The notes: generated by a model not told the origin, from the letters alone. Shown: positions 53,411-62,860, counted from the stretch's first letter. The stretch is DNA of 64,000 nucleotides from CAJXZP01 sp963974475 (GCA_963974475.1 CAXBCR010000006.1:1-64000), one strand, 5' to 3'. Made by a program: numbers and translations.

Positions 53411-53815
53411 CTAAAAATGCGTATGATTAAATTTCAAAAACTTCACTTTTAGGTTATGATATATTTTCTCAAACACCTCAAATTCTTCCCGCAGCGATTT
53501 ATAATTCGCCATTAATTTATGATCCAAAGGCACGGCTCCTTCCACGGAATTTCGGGCTATATTTTTACGGTTTTTTCTCACCTTTTTGTTTAAAATATCC
53601 AGTACTTCATTTTGACGGATAAACTGATTTTGGAAATGCTCTAATTCTCTTAACGCTTCGGAGTCGGACAATCTAGCAACATCCTGCTCTAATCGTTGTT
53701 CAAAAATTTCTAGTTCATTTCTGTAAAACTTCATTTCGTTATGCCATAACTCATGATCAAAACTCAAATCTTTCACGTAAACCCGTCCCTCTAAGGGTGC
53801 AACATCACTACTCAT
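53411..53815 (-). CDS. Hypothetical coiled-coil protein (134 aa)
   Basis: No family recognised. Predicted to be almost wholly helical with charged heptads (NELEIFEQRLEQDVARL, ELEHFQNQFIRQNEVLDILN, SLREEFEVFEKIYHNLKVK). No signal peptide or membrane helix, so probably cytoplasmic. Single gene with its own terminator. Confidence 0.6.
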   Translation of the reverse strand: MSSDVAPLEGRVYVKDLSFDHELWHNEMKFYRNELEIFEQRLEQDVARLSDSEALRELEHFQNQFIRQNEVLDILNKKVRKNRKNIARNSVEGAVPLDHKLMANYKSLREEFEVFEKIYHNLKVKFLKFNHTHF

Positions 53816-53941
53816 AATTCTATGGTTTTTTATACGTTCCTATTACTTTTATTTGTCTCTACTAATTTAAAGCTAATAGGAATATACAAACATGATTTTG
53901 ATTAGTTTTATCGCCCAATTTCGTCATAAATTTATAGTGTC

Positions 53942-54562
53942 ATGAATCAGTCCAATTTTCCAATTTATCCATTATTATATGCTGCGCCAATTTCATTTTA
54001 CGCAAATTGGTTTCAGTACAATGGATGCATGGATGGTTTTGAAAACTTTCAAAAACAAACCCATCGAAACAGATGTAAGATATATGGGGCAAATGGCGTA
54101 ATCACATTAAGCATTCCGGTTCAGACCAATTCCAAAAAAGTGGCTATGCAGCAAGTTCATATTTCTAACATCGAAGCATGGCAAAGAATCCATTGGCGTT
54201 CCATAGAATCCGCGTATAAATCATCCCCTTTTTTTGAGTTCTATTCGCATCTATGGGCTCCTATTTATGAAAAAAAATATTCCAGTTTATGGGAATTTAA
54301 TCTTGACATTCATCATGTTATTTTGGCTTGTTTGCAATCAAATTCAGAAACATGTTTTACTACTGAATTTATTCCATTGACTAATGGAGATTACCGAAAA
54401 GTATATAGTTCAAAGAAAGTTCATCCACATTCTGATGAATTTCCTACATACCAACAAGTATTTTCTTACGATAAAAATTTTGAACCCGACCTTTCTATTA
54501 TGGACTTAATCTTTAATTTAGGTCCGGAGGCCACTGATTATTTGTGTCATTTAAAAGTCTGA
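53942..54562 (+). CDS. WbqC family protein
   Basis: 206 residues. Landmarks of the WbqC-like family: PLLYAAPISFYANWFQYNG at the N-terminus, QKQTHRNRCKIYGANG, LSIPVQ, WQRIHWRSIESAYKSSPFF. The family is linked to surface-polysaccharide loci in some bacteria, but its activity is unknown. Here it stands alone. Confidence 0.88.
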   Translation: MNQSNFPIYPLLYAAPISFYANWFQYNGCMDGFENFQKQTHRNRCKIYGANGVITLSIPVQTNSKKVAMQQVHISNIEAWQRIHWRSIESAYKSSPFFEFYSHLWAPIYEKKYSSLWEFNLDIHHVILACLQSNSETCFTTEFIPLTNGDYRKVYSSKKVHPHSDEFPTYQQVFSYDKNFEPDLSIMDLIFNLGPEATDYLCHLKV

Positions 54563-54695
54563 AATTATCGCTAACTATCTTTGATTCTAAAGATTGGCTA
54601 GCCAAAACCATTTCAATCAAAATATTTAACAGAGGAACAGTCAAAATCATATTCCAAAACAATCCAATACCATTATATTTGAAGCTCCAAAGTGA

Positions 54696-56342
54696 ATGAC
54701 CATGACAAAAAAAGAAGAGTTAGCTTTCAACCTCAATGAGGACCGAAACAAAATGAAAGTTTCAAGATTAAATCAAAGGTTAGAGAAAATCTATCTTGGT
54801 GGTGGTCAAAAACGGATGGACAAGCAGCACGCCCAGGGCAAAATGTTGGCGCGTGAACGGGTTGCATACCTACTAGATTCGGACAAAAAACAAATTGAAA
54901 TCGGTGCGTTTGCAGGAGATGGCATGTATACAGAGTATGGCGGTTGTCCTGCAGGTGGTGTAGTGGTAAAAATGGGCTACATTTCGGGTAAACAATGTAT
55001 TGTAGTAGCCAATGATGCCACCGTAAAAGCGGGGGCATGGTTTCCGATAACTGGAAAAAAGAATTTGCGGGCGCAAGAAATTGCCATGGAAAACAATCTT
55101 CCCATTATTTACTTAGTTGATAGCGCTGGCGTTTTCTTACCAATGCAAGATGAGATTTTTCCAGATAAAGAACATTTTGGGAGAATTTTCAGAAACAATG
55201 CAATCATGTCAAGCCAAGGTATTACACAAATAGCCGCAGTTATGGGTTCTTGTGTTGCAGGAGGAGCATACCTTCCTATTATGAGCGATGAAGCCATGAT
55301 AGTGGATAAAACTGGCACAATATTTCTAGCCGGTTCCTATTTGGTTAAAGCAGCAATTGGTGAGGATATTGATAACGAAACGCTCGGTGGCGGCACCACA
55401 CATGCAGAAATATCGGGCGTAATAGATTATAAATGTGCTGACGACAAAGATGCACTTGATCGCATTAAACGCATGGTTTCCAAAATTGGAGATTACGACA
55501 AGGCAGGGTTTAATAGAGAACAACCAAAAGAACCAAAACTAGACCCTAAAGAAATTTTTGGTATTCTACCTGATAACAATGCCAAACCATACGAAATGCG
55601 CGAAATCATTAAGCGTTTGGTAGATGATTCCGAATTTGACGAATACAAAGAAGGGTACGGCAAAAGTATTGTTACAGGTTACGCAAGAATTGATGGTTGG
55701 GCTGTGGGTATTGTCGCCAATCAAAGAGAATTGGTAAAAAGTAAAAAGGGTGAAATGCAATTTGGTGGAGTAATATACTCCGATTCAGCCGACAAGTCAG
55801 CTCGCTTTATTATGAATTGTAACCAGAAAAAAATTCCATTGGTCTTCTTGCAAGATGTTACTGGATTTATGGTGGGTTCTCGCTCAGAACATGGCGGCAT
55901 CATTAAGGATGGAGCCAAAATGGTTAGTGCAATGGCAAATTCGGTGGTGCCCAAATTCACCATTGTAGTTGGAAACTCTTATGGAGCTGGAAACTATGCA
56001 ATGTGTGGAAAGGCATACGACCCTCGATTAATAGTAGGATGGCCTTCGGCACAAGTTGCCGTTATGGGAGGCGCCCAGGCTGCCAAGGTGCTGTTGCAGA
56101 TTGAAGTAAGTAGTAAAAAAGCTAGAGGCGAAAAAATAACAAAAGCCGAAGAGGATGAATTATTCAACAAAATAAAACAGCGATACGATGACCAAACGAG
56201 TCCTTACTATGCCGCTAGTAGAATTTGGTTGGATGCAATCATTAACCCAATGGATACACGAGACTGGATTTCGATGGGTATTGAAGCTGCAAATCATAAA
56301 CCAATTACCCAACGTTATAACGTTGGCGTTATTCAAACATAG
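54696..56342 (+). CDS. Acyl-CoA carboxylase carboxyltransferase subunit (beta)
   Basis: 548 residues with two crotonase-like halves of the carboxyltransferase family: IYLVDSAGVFLPMQ, GGAYLPIMSDEAMIV, LQDVTGFMVGSRSEHGGI, GNSYGAGNYAMCGKAYDPRLI. Length and sequence are closer to propionyl-/methylcrotonyl-CoA carboxylase beta subunits than to AccD. It transfers CO2 from carboxybiotin to an acyl-CoA. The biotin carboxylase/biotin carrier partner is not adjacent. Either ATG (54696 or 54702) could be the start. Confidence 0.9.
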   Translation: MTMTKKEELAFNLNEDRNKMKVSRLNQRLEKIYLGGGQKRMDKQHAQGKMLARERVAYLLDSDKKQIEIGAFAGDGMYTEYGGCPAGGVVVKMGYISGKQCIVVANDATVKAGAWFPITGKKNLRAQEIAMENNLPIIYLVDSAGVFLPMQDEIFPDKEHFGRIFRNNAIMSSQGITQIAAVMGSCVAGGAYLPIMSDEAMIVDKTGTIFLAGSYLVKAAIGEDIDNETLGGGTTHAEISGVIDYKCADDKDALDRIKRMVSKIGDYDKAGFNREQPKEPKLDPKEIFGILPDNNAKPYEMREIIKRLVDDSEFDEYKEGYGKSIVTGYARIDGWAVGIVANQRELVKSKKGEMQFGGVIYSDSADKSARFIMNCNQKKIPLVFLQDVTGFMVGSRSEHGGIIKDGAKMVSAMANSVVPKFTIVVGNSYGAGNYAMCGKAYDPRLIVGWPSAQVAVMGGAQAAKVLLQIEVSSKKARGEKITKAEEDELFNKIKQRYDDQTSPYYAASRIWLDAIINPMDTRDWISMGIEAANHKPITQRYNVGVIQT

Positions 56343-56460
56343 GGTTCAGATTACATAAAAAATTCAAATTTATACTAGCCTATCTATTTCGTAATCTAAT
56401 GAAATAGCAGCTTTTTTTTGTCCTCATTTTACCCTTGATAAAAGGGTGCGCTTCCAAAAA

Positions 56461-57522
56461 CTACTTTCGTTTCTCATTCAAAGCCGCTTCTGCATCTTCC
56501 TCCGTTCCCAATAACACAGAAATCCATTTCGTAGAATCATATGATTCAAAGGCTATTTTGGCAGCTAGGGTTAACGGAATGGATAAAAACATTCCAACCG
56601 TGCCCAAAATCCAACCCCAGAACACCAAAGACAATAAAACGACTAAGGTGGATATTCCCAATCCTTTGCCCATTATTTTGGGCTCAATTACACTACCTAT
56701 AATAATATTCACCACCAAAAATATTCCCCCCGTCCAGAGCATTCCAGCAAAACCTTGACTAATAAACGCCATGAATAATGCAGGTACAGCCGCAATTATA
56801 GAACCGATGTTAGGAATATAATTCATCAAAAAGGCAATCATTCCCCACATAAATGGAAAGTCGACCCCAATTACCCAAAGTGCTATTCCAATAATAAACC
56901 CGGTAGCCAAACTAGTAATAGTTTTGATTCCCAAATATTGATTGATTTGGTCCATCGCAGAGGAGATTTTTGACATGGACTTTTCTGGCTCAAAAAGGAT
57001 TGCTTTTAATTTTACCCCATAACTAGAATTTTCAGCGAGAATAAATGCAACGATTAGCAAAATCATCGCCATATTTCCCATTAAACTACCCAATCCATTT
57101 AATAAGGTTGCCGTAAAATTCATTATGGTTCCAGGGTCCACGGTTTTAAATATGGTTTCCTTAGATACATTTAATCCCATGGAATCTAAGTAAGTCACTA
57201 AGCCTTGAAGTGCCATAGTAACAGTTTCATTATACTGATCTAGATTGGCCGTAAAACGAGCCACAGAAGAACCTACAAATCCACCTAATGTGGAGGTCAG
57301 AACAATAATAAATAATAGTACTATTCCAACCGATAGGCCAGATGGCACACCTTTTTTCTCTAGAAAATTAACTGGCTTGGAAGCAATGATTGCGACAAAA
57401 ACGGCCATTAAGAACTGTGTTACAATATCTGAAGAATACATTATTCCTGCAATAATCACCACAACCGCAGCTAAATAGAATAAGGTGGGAATCGATTTTT
57501 TATTTGTACTCATTTTCTCCAT
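56461..57522 (-). CDS. AI-2E (PerM-like) family transporter
   Basis: 353 residues from the ATG at 57522 (a second, MSTNKKS, lies nine bases on; upstream extension to 57603 is not supported). Seven to eight hydrophobic helices with the AI-2E family region (YIPNIGSIIAAVPALFMAF, PKIMGKGLGISTLVVLLSLVFWGWILG). Members export or exchange small solutes such as autoinducer-2 or act as Na+/H+ antiporters. Substrate unknown. Confidence 0.85.
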   Translation of the reverse strand: MEKMSTNKKSIPTLFYLAAVVVIIAGIMYSSDIVTQFLMAVFVAIIASKPVNFLEKKGVPSGLSVGIVLLFIIVLTSTLGGFVGSSVARFTANLDQYNETVTMALQGLVTYLDSMGLNVSKETIFKTVDPGTIMNFTATLLNGLGSLMGNMAMILLIVAFILAENSSYGVKLKAILFEPEKSMSKISSAMDQINQYLGIKTITSLATGFIIGIALWVIGVDFPFMWGMIAFLMNYIPNIGSIIAAVPALFMAFISQGFAGMLWTGGIFLVVNIIIGSVIEPKIMGKGLGISTLVVLLSLVFWGWILGTVGMFLSIPLTLAAKIAFESYDSTKWISVLLGTEEDAEAALNEKRK

Positions 57523-57628
57523 ATATTTCTCAAATATACATTTTTGTCTCAGGGTAAATAAGCTTCTTCCCAATGGACCAAAAAATTTCCGTTTATCCCT
57601 CATATATAAACTCGCTCACAAATTCATT

Positions 57629-57657
57629 TTGATACCAGAATCTTTATAGTAATTTCG
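57629..57657 (+). promoter_or_regulatory. Promoter of the M13 peptidase gene
   Basis: TTG (57629-57631), 18-base spacer, TAATTTCG (57650-57657); one mismatch to TAnnTTTG, same TTTCG ending as at the Usp genes. Start codon 18 bases on. Confidence 0.45.
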
Positions 57658-57674
57658 AAGCCTAAAAAAAATTT

Positions 57675-59744
57675 ATGAATTTCAAACAATTACTATTTTC
57701 CATTCCTGTTATCGGTTTAATGGCTTCCTGTGCTACGGAAACCAACGTTGATAAAAATGAGGTTTCGGAAGAAACACAATACCATGCTTTAGACCTTTCT
57801 AACATGGATAAATCCATTAGATCGCAAGATGATTTTTTCATGTATGTAAATGGATCATGGGTAAATAAAACAGAAATACCTGGAGACCAAGGTTCTTGGG
57901 GGTCATTTAACGAGCTTAGAGAAACCAATAACAAAACTGTTTTGGAGGTATTAGAATCGGCTTCAACAAGTGACAAATATGCCGCAGATAGTGACCAAAA
58001 GAAAGCCGCTAATTATTACGCTGTTGGATTGGATAGCATGGCTGCTGAAAATGCAGGGTTAACACCGCTACAACCATTCTTTGATAAAATTGATGCCATA
58101 ACCAACACCGATGAGCTAATTAGTTATTTAGCGTTTGAAGAAACTTTTGGAGGTGGTTCATTTTTTGGATTTGCTATTTTCCCTAATGTAAAAAATTCAA
58201 ATGTAAAAGCATCTTATTTAGCACAAGATGGGTTGGGTTTACCAGATAGTGATTATTACACTAAAACTGATGAAAAATCAGTGACAATACAAAATAAATA
58301 TAAAGAATACATTGCTAATTTATTACGAATTAAAGGCGTTGAATCCCCGTCAGAAATCGCTAATTCAATTTATGATTTAGAAGCGGATATGGCTTCTGCA
58401 TCTATGAATTCTACCGAAAGTAGAGATTTAGTTAAGCAATACAATCCGTATTCAATTGCTGATTTAAGTACATTGTCTGCTACTATTAAATGGGACTCCT
58501 ACCTACAACAATTAGGGGTTGCGGGTGTAGATACAATAATCGTTATGCAACCGAAATTTATCCAAAAAATGGAAGAAATTTTACAAGCGAATGATGTGGC
58601 CCTTTGGAAAAACTACTTAACCTATAAAACGTTAAGTAAATACGGAAGCTATTTAAATCATGAAATGGTACAGACCAATTTTGATTTTTACGGAACCGAA
58701 TTACGGGGAACCACCGAAATGCGTGCTCGTTGGAAACGCGTTTTGGGATCAACTAACGCATACGTGGGTGAGGCTATTGGTAAATTATATGTGGATGCTG
58801 TATTTCCTCCCAAAGCGAAAGAAACAGCACAAACAATGGTCAATAACATTTTGGCAGCCATGAAGGTGAGAATTCAAAATGTAGATTGGATGACCCCAGA
58901 AACCAAAGTAAAAGCACAAGAGAAACTTGCGAGTTTTACAGTTAAAATTGGTTACCCTGATAAATGGAAGGATTACAGTACTCTTGAAGTTAAAACCGTT
59001 GCCGAAGGTGGTACATACGCAGGTAATGCGATGGCTGCAAAAAACTGGAACTATAGAGACGAATTAGCAAAACTTCACGAGCCTGTAGATAAAACAGAAT
59101 GGGGAATGACTCCACAAACAGTAAATGCATATTACAATCCAATGGCCAATGAAATTGTTTTTCCAGCAGCAATTTTACAACCACCCTTCTTTGATTTCAG
59201 AGCAGATGCACCTGTAAATTACGGAGGAATTGGTGCAGTAATAGGACACGAAATTTCACATGGTTTTGATGACCAAGGAGCACAATTTGACGCAAATGGA
59301 AACATGGTAAATTGGTGGACACCTACTGATAAAGAACAATTTGAAGCACGTGGAGGAAAACTTATTGCTCAATTTGATGCCTTCGAACCGCTACCGGGTT
59401 TACATGTAAATGGTAAATTGACTCTTGGAGAAAATATTGGTGATTTAGGAGGGGTTAACCTTGCTTGGGACGCACTACAACAAGAATTTAAAGTGAATGG
59501 CAAATCAAAAAATATTGATGGATTAACTCCTGAACAACGATTTTTTATGTCATGGGGAACCATTTGGAGAACTAAATACAGAGACGAAGCACTAAGAAGC
59601 CAAATTAACACAAACCCTCATTCTCCGGGGATGTATAGAGCCAATGCTCCCCTAAGAAACTTGGACGCATTTTATACCGTAATGGAAATTACCGAAAACG
59701 ACAGCATGTATATCGCTCCGGAAGACCGCGTATATATTTGGTAA
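57675..59744 (+). CDS. M13 family metallopeptidase lipoprotein (neprilysin-like)
   Basis: 689 residues. Lipoprotein signal (GLMASC lipobox near residue 19), the N-terminal M13 domain (DFFMYVNGSWVNKTEIP at about 53), and the C-terminal zinc peptidase with His525-Glu-Ile-Ser-His529 (GHEISHGFDDQG), the third ligand region ENIGDLGG, and NAYYNPMANEIVFPA. It cleaves oligopeptides in the periplasm or at the surface and complements the DPP4 and POT genes earlier in the window. Complete and followed by a terminator. Confidence 0.94.
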   Translation: MNFKQLLFSIPVIGLMASCATETNVDKNEVSEETQYHALDLSNMDKSIRSQDDFFMYVNGSWVNKTEIPGDQGSWGSFNELRETNNKTVLEVLESASTSDKYAADSDQKKAANYYAVGLDSMAAENAGLTPLQPFFDKIDAITNTDELISYLAFEETFGGGSFFGFAIFPNVKNSNVKASYLAQDGLGLPDSDYYTKTDEKSVTIQNKYKEYIANLLRIKGVESPSEIANSIYDLEADMASASMNSTESRDLVKQYNPYSIADLSTLSATIKWDSYLQQLGVAGVDTIIVMQPKFIQKMEEILQANDVALWKNYLTYKTLSKYGSYLNHEMVQTNFDFYGTELRGTTEMRARWKRVLGSTNAYVGEAIGKLYVDAVFPPKAKETAQTMVNNILAAMKVRIQNVDWMTPETKVKAQEKLASFTVKIGYPDKWKDYSTLEVKTVAEGGTYAGNAMAAKNWNYRDELAKLHEPVDKTEWGMTPQTVNAYYNPMANEIVFPAAILQPPFFDFRADAPVNYGGIGAVIGHEISHGFDDQGAQFDANGNMVNWWTPTDKEQFEARGGKLIAQFDAFEPLPGLHVNGKLTLGENIGDLGGVNLAWDALQQEFKVNGKSKNIDGLTPEQRFFMSWGTIWRTKYRDEALRSQINTNPHSPGMYRANAPLRNLDAFYTVMEITENDSMYIAPEDRVYIW

Positions 59745-59768
59745 GGTTTTAATAAGATAAGAATCTAG

Positions 59769-59803
59769 GCAGTGAGTATTTTTAAACTCACTGCTTTTTT
59801 TTT
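59769..59803 (+). terminator. Intrinsic terminator after the M13 peptidase
   Basis: Perfect stem GCAGTGAGT / ACTCACTGC with 8-base loop at 59769-59794, then nine T residues. Confidence 0.92.
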
Positions 59804-59902
59804 ACCTATATTTTAGTTTGTCTTATTTTGAAATCTTAATGAATCATTTTTTTGAATAACCTAAATTTGCTCATAAGGTTATATTTACATCCAATCATTA
59901 TT

Positions 59903-60937
59903 TTGAAAACACCTCGTTTATTATTCTTTTTTTTGTTCATAGCTCTATCCTTTTGTGTAAAGGCCCAAAAAACAGACTCCCTTTTTCATGTGAATGGGAA
60001 TATTCTCCTTGGCGAAATAAAAAAATTGGATTATGGTCAACTTACCTTCAAAATGGAAGGAATGGGAACCATTTTGGTGGATGTCACCAAAATAAAAACC
60101 CTAAAATCAGATAAGTTTTTTGAGTTTACTACTAGCCATGGACGTATTATTTATGGGTTTATTGATTCCACAAATATGGACGGAATGATAAATATTAATT
60201 CAGGTTATGATTCAAGTAACATCCATCTTTATCAAATTATTCAAATCTATCCTATTAAAAACACCTTCTTTTTACGAACCAGTGGTAAAATTAACGTTGG
60301 CTTTAATTATACCAAGGCAAGTAATGTGGGGCGGTTTAACATTGATTGGAATTTAAGTTACCGAAAAAAAGGAGCCCTGTTTACCCTTACTGCGAGTAAT
60401 GTAAAAACATTTACTCCCAATGACACCTTACAATCGTCAAGTAAATACGACTTTACCCTATCGGTAGAAAAGAAAATACAAGGATTCTGGTCATGGACCG
60501 GAAGTCTAAGTGGTAGTCAAAATACGGAGCTCGGCTTGGATTTGCGGTTAAAAGGAGGTTTAGGTCTTGTTGCAGATGTTATGCACACCAACCGTCAGCG
60601 TTTTTTTGGCGTAATTGGGGTAGCACCAAATCTGGAGGTAGCGCAAGATAAATCAAGTAATACCACTAATTTGGAGGGGCAAATATCAGCAAGTTATCAA
60701 GCATATAAATTTACCACTCCGGAAATTCATCTAGACACTCGAATTGATTTTTATCCGAGTTTAAACACTGCAAAACGTTACCGTTTAGATTACAACTTAG
60801 ACCTAAATATTGAGGTCTTTTACAACTTCTTTGTGGGAGCTAAATTTTACTACAATTTTGATAGTAAGCCTGCTTCTGTGGATGCATCTCATACGGATTA
60901 TGGATTCACAACCACCCTTGGCTATTCATTTCATTGA
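59903..60937 (+). CDS. DUF481 outer-membrane beta-barrel protein
   Basis: 344 residues if translation starts at the TTG at 59903, which begins a signal peptide (KTPRLLFFFLFIALSFCVKA, cut before Q). The frame can be extended to another TTG at 59852; there is no ATG, so the start is uncertain. An N-terminal region (about 25-115, HVNGNILLGEIKKLDYGQLTF) precedes the DUF481 barrel (about 125-344) of alternating strands ending in TTLGYSFH. DUF481 barrels sit in the outer membrane; function unknown. Confidence 0.8.
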   Translation: MKTPRLLFFFLFIALSFCVKAQKTDSLFHVNGNILLGEIKKLDYGQLTFKMEGMGTILVDVTKIKTLKSDKFFEFTTSHGRIIYGFIDSTNMDGMININSGYDSSNIHLYQIIQIYPIKNTFFLRTSGKINVGFNYTKASNVGRFNIDWNLSYRKKGALFTLTASNVKTFTPNDTLQSSSKYDFTLSVEKKIQGFWSWTGSLSGSQNTELGLDLRLKGGLGLVADVMHTNRQRFFGVIGVAPNLEVAQDKSSNTTNLEGQISASYQAYKFTTPEIHLDTRIDFYPSLNTAKRYRLDYNLDLNIEVFYNFFVGAKFYYNFDSKPASVDASHTDYGFTTTLGYSFH

Positions 60938-60965
60938 TAAATCCATAGATCCTATTCACAAAAAT

Positions 60966-60995
60966 TTCGATAAGCCTTCAAAAAAGTTAAATTTG
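60966..60995 (+). promoter_or_regulatory. Promoter of the DUF4136/beta-barrel pair
   Basis: TTCG (60966-60969) in the -33 position, 18-base spacer, TAAATTTG (60988-60995), full -7 match, 30 bases before the ATG. Confidence 0.45.
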
Positions 60996-61024
60996 CGGTT
61001 CTTTATTAATTAATCACACAAATT

Positions 61025-61657
61025 ATGAAACTAGTAAAACTATTTTCCTTCCTAATTATTTCTGCTTTGGTGGCGTCCTGTTACCCTGAAAAAGAGCGAA
61101 CCATCTCCGATTACGACATTGTAGGCACCAACTTTTCAGAAACTGCAAATTTTGACAATTACAACACCTTTTATTTATTCGATTCTTTGGTTTTGGTATA
61201 TGATTCCACAGACGAAAAACCTGAATATCCAAAAGAAGCCGCAAATGCAGTTTTAAGTACTATGCGCGCCAACTTAATAGCGTACGGATGGACTGAAATA
61301 ACCGTGGTGGATTCTTCAAATATTCCAGATGTTTATATAGAAGCAGCTACTTGGAACAGTACGATTACCGGTGTAACTTATTACCCAGGTTACGGTTACC
61401 CAGGATGGGGTTATCCAGGATATGGTTACCCAGGATGGGGATATCCAGGATGGGGAACATCTTATTATCAGTACACCACAGGAACAGTTACCATGAATAT
61501 GGTGGACATAAAAAATTATCCTGGAAATGATAAAAAACCAGAAGTTTTATGGGCTGGTGCTATAAATGGTATTCTTACTGGTGGTACTCCCGTTTCAAGA
61601 ATTGAATTTTCGGTTAATCAAGCATTCACACAATCTCCCTACCTAAACAAAAAATAA
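61025..61657 (+). CDS. DUF4136 lipoprotein with GYPGWGYPG repeat
   Basis: 210 residues. Lipobox SALVASC (Cys19 region), DUF4136-type segment (about 35-110: ISDYDIVGTNFSE, NTFYLFDSLV, NLIAYGWTEI), then a stretch at about 119-144 made of the units YPGYG and YPGWG, and the DUF4136 end (MVDIKNYPG). Likely anchored in the outer membrane. A beta-barrel gene follows after one base, so the two may work together. Confidence 0.83.
   Translation: MKLVKLFSFLIISALVASCYPEKERTISDYDIVGTNFSETANFDNYNTFYLFDSLVLVYDSTDEKPEYPKEAANAVLSTMRANLIAYGWTEITVVDSSNIPDVYIEAATWNSTITGVTYYPGYGYPGWGYPGYGYPGWGYPGWGTSYYQYTTGTVTMNMVDIKNYPGNDKKPEVLWAGAINGILTGGTPVSRIEFSVNQAFTQSPYLNKK
61382..61455. repeat. In-frame 15-base repeat coding for YPG(W/Y)G units
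   Basis: Inside the DUF4136 gene, about five near-identical 15-base units (TACCCAGGATGGGGT type) code Tyr-Pro-Gly-Trp/Tyr-Gly. Slippage could change the copy number in frame. Confidence 0.85.
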
Positions 61658-61658
61658 G

Positions 61659-62255
61659 ATGAAAAAGTTACAGATATTTTTATTCGCAAGTCTTTTTTCG
61701 ACTTCCGTTTTTGCGCAAGACAATTTTTTCGGTATCACCTATAACACCGCAGTTCCTATGGGTGCAACGGCCGACTTTATTGATTCCTACAGTTGGGGTG
61801 CACTGGGTTTAGAATGGAAAAAAATGCAAACCGATAATATTTCTATTGGAGTTAATTTGGCATGGCAAGTTTTTAGCCAAAAAATTAGTCATGGCACAAT
61901 TGCCAATATAGACGGTTCAAACCTTTCCATATCTGGTTCACAACTAAGGTATTTAAATTACTTTCCGATGACAGTAACAAGTACTTACCATTTTAATCCA
62001 GAAGGTAAAATAATTCCATTTGCTGGATTAGGAACAGGAGCTTATCGCGTTCTTCAACGTTTTGATATAAGTGGCTATGCAGTAGATGCAAATACTTGGA
62101 ATTTTGGTTTTTACCCAGAAGTAGGTCTTTTAATTCCTACCGGAGGTAGTGCTGATTTCTTTGTCAATTCAAAATACAATTACATTTTCCCTTCAAAAGG
62201 AGGAGATACGCATACCTATTTAAATATCAATGTTGGGTTTAGTTATTTTTACTAA
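61659..62255 (+). CDS. Outer-membrane beta-barrel protein (198 aa)
   Basis: Signal peptide (KKLQIFLFASLFSTSVFA, cut before Q), then about eight amphipathic strands (GITYNTAVPMGATADFI, ALGLEWKKMQ, ISIGVNLAWQVF, PFAGLGTGAYRV) and an aromatic last strand ending FSYFY. An OmpW/porin-family-like small barrel. It follows the DUF4136 lipoprotein by one base; a terminator ends the pair. Confidence 0.82.
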   Translation: MKKLQIFLFASLFSTSVFAQDNFFGITYNTAVPMGATADFIDSYSWGALGLEWKKMQTDNISIGVNLAWQVFSQKISHGTIANIDGSNLSISGSQLRYLNYFPMTVTSTYHFNPEGKIIPFAGLGTGAYRVLQRFDISGYAVDANTWNFGFYPEVGLLIPTGGSADFFVNSKYNYIFPSKGGDTHTYLNINVGFSYFY

Positions 62256-62274
62256 TTCAATGGCATCGTATTGG

Positions 62275-62301
62275 AAAAGCGGCTTCTTAGCCGCTTTTTT
62301 T
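62275..62301 (+). terminator. Intrinsic terminator after the beta-barrel gene
   Basis: Perfect 10-bp stem AAAAGCGGCT / AGCCGCTTTT with loop TCTT, T-run of seven. Confidence 0.92.
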
Positions 62302-62320
62302 ATACCTATTGTTTTCCTGA

Positions 62321-62332
62321 TGACAATTGTCA
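62321..62332. promoter_or_regulatory. Perfect 12-bp palindrome upstream of osmC
   Basis: TGACAATTGTCA, 25 bases upstream of the osmC -7 box, overlapping where a -33 region or activator site would be. The AATT-centred dyad is the size of a MarR/OhrR-type half operator; that link is only inferred. Confidence 0.35.
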
Positions 62333-62356
62333 CCAAAATCATCATACACATAATCT

Positions 62357-62364
62357 TACTTTTG
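62357..62364 (+). promoter_or_regulatory. Candidate -7 box of osmC
   Basis: TACTTTTG matches TAnnTTTG, 34 bases before the ATG at 62398. The nearest TTG (62327-62329) is 27 bases away, too far for a standard -33 box. Confidence 0.45.
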
Positions 62365-62397
62365 TAACTCGTAAAATATTAACTTAAAACGAAGATT

Positions 62398-62817
62398 ATG
62401 GGTCATGAAATAACATTTGGATACAACGGAGGAATGTCTTTTAAAGGCGAAGTAAATGGACATGAATTAATAATAGATGCAGATGAAGGTTTTGGTGGAA
62501 ACGATATAGGACCAAGACCTAAGCCTTTACTCTTAGTCGCCTTAATTGGCTGCACATCTATGGATGTAGTATCGTTATTAAAAAAAATGCGTGTCGATTT
62601 TAAAGACTTTAAGGTAACCGCGGACGGAGAAATGACCGAAGAGCATCCTAAATACTATCACAAAATCAAATTAACTTACAACATTTGGGGAACAGATTTG
62701 GATCATGCAAAAGTGGAAAAAGCAGTTACACTTTCTCAAGAAAGATATTGCGGAGTGACTGCAATGCTAGAGAAAGCATCCGAGATCAAATATGAAGTCA
62801 TTTACCACGAAGGGTAA
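62398..62817 (+). CDS. OsmC/Ohr family peroxiredoxin-like protein
   Basis: 139 residues. Two conserved cysteines: Cys52 in LIGCTSMDVVSLLKKMR and Cys118 in ERYCGVTAMLEKA, the redox pair of OsmC/Ohr proteins that reduce organic hydroperoxides. The sequence resembles the YhfA-like subgroup more than Ohr. Cytoplasmic. The small palindrome upstream could be a regulatory site. Confidence 0.9.
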   Translation: MGHEITFGYNGGMSFKGEVNGHELIIDADEGFGGNDIGPRPKPLLLVALIGCTSMDVVSLLKKMRVDFKDFKVTADGEMTEEHPKYYHKIKLTYNIWGTDLDHAKVEKAVTLSQERYCGVTAMLEKASEIKYEVIYHEG

Positions 62818-62831
62818 ATATTAAGACCATA

Positions 62832-62860
62832 AAAAAACCGCTTAAATTAAGCGGTTTTTT
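62832..62860. terminator. Bidirectional terminator between osmC and the membrane protein
   Basis: Perfect 13-bp stem AAAAAACCGCTTA / TAAGCGGTTTTTT with loop AAT. The minus-strand gene ends inside it: its stop codon is at 62847-62849. Confidence 0.88.

Noticed and set aside
54733..55963. Several minus-strand frames inside the acyl-CoA carboxylase gene
   Set aside because: All are antisense to a complete, well-conserved gene and show no family features.
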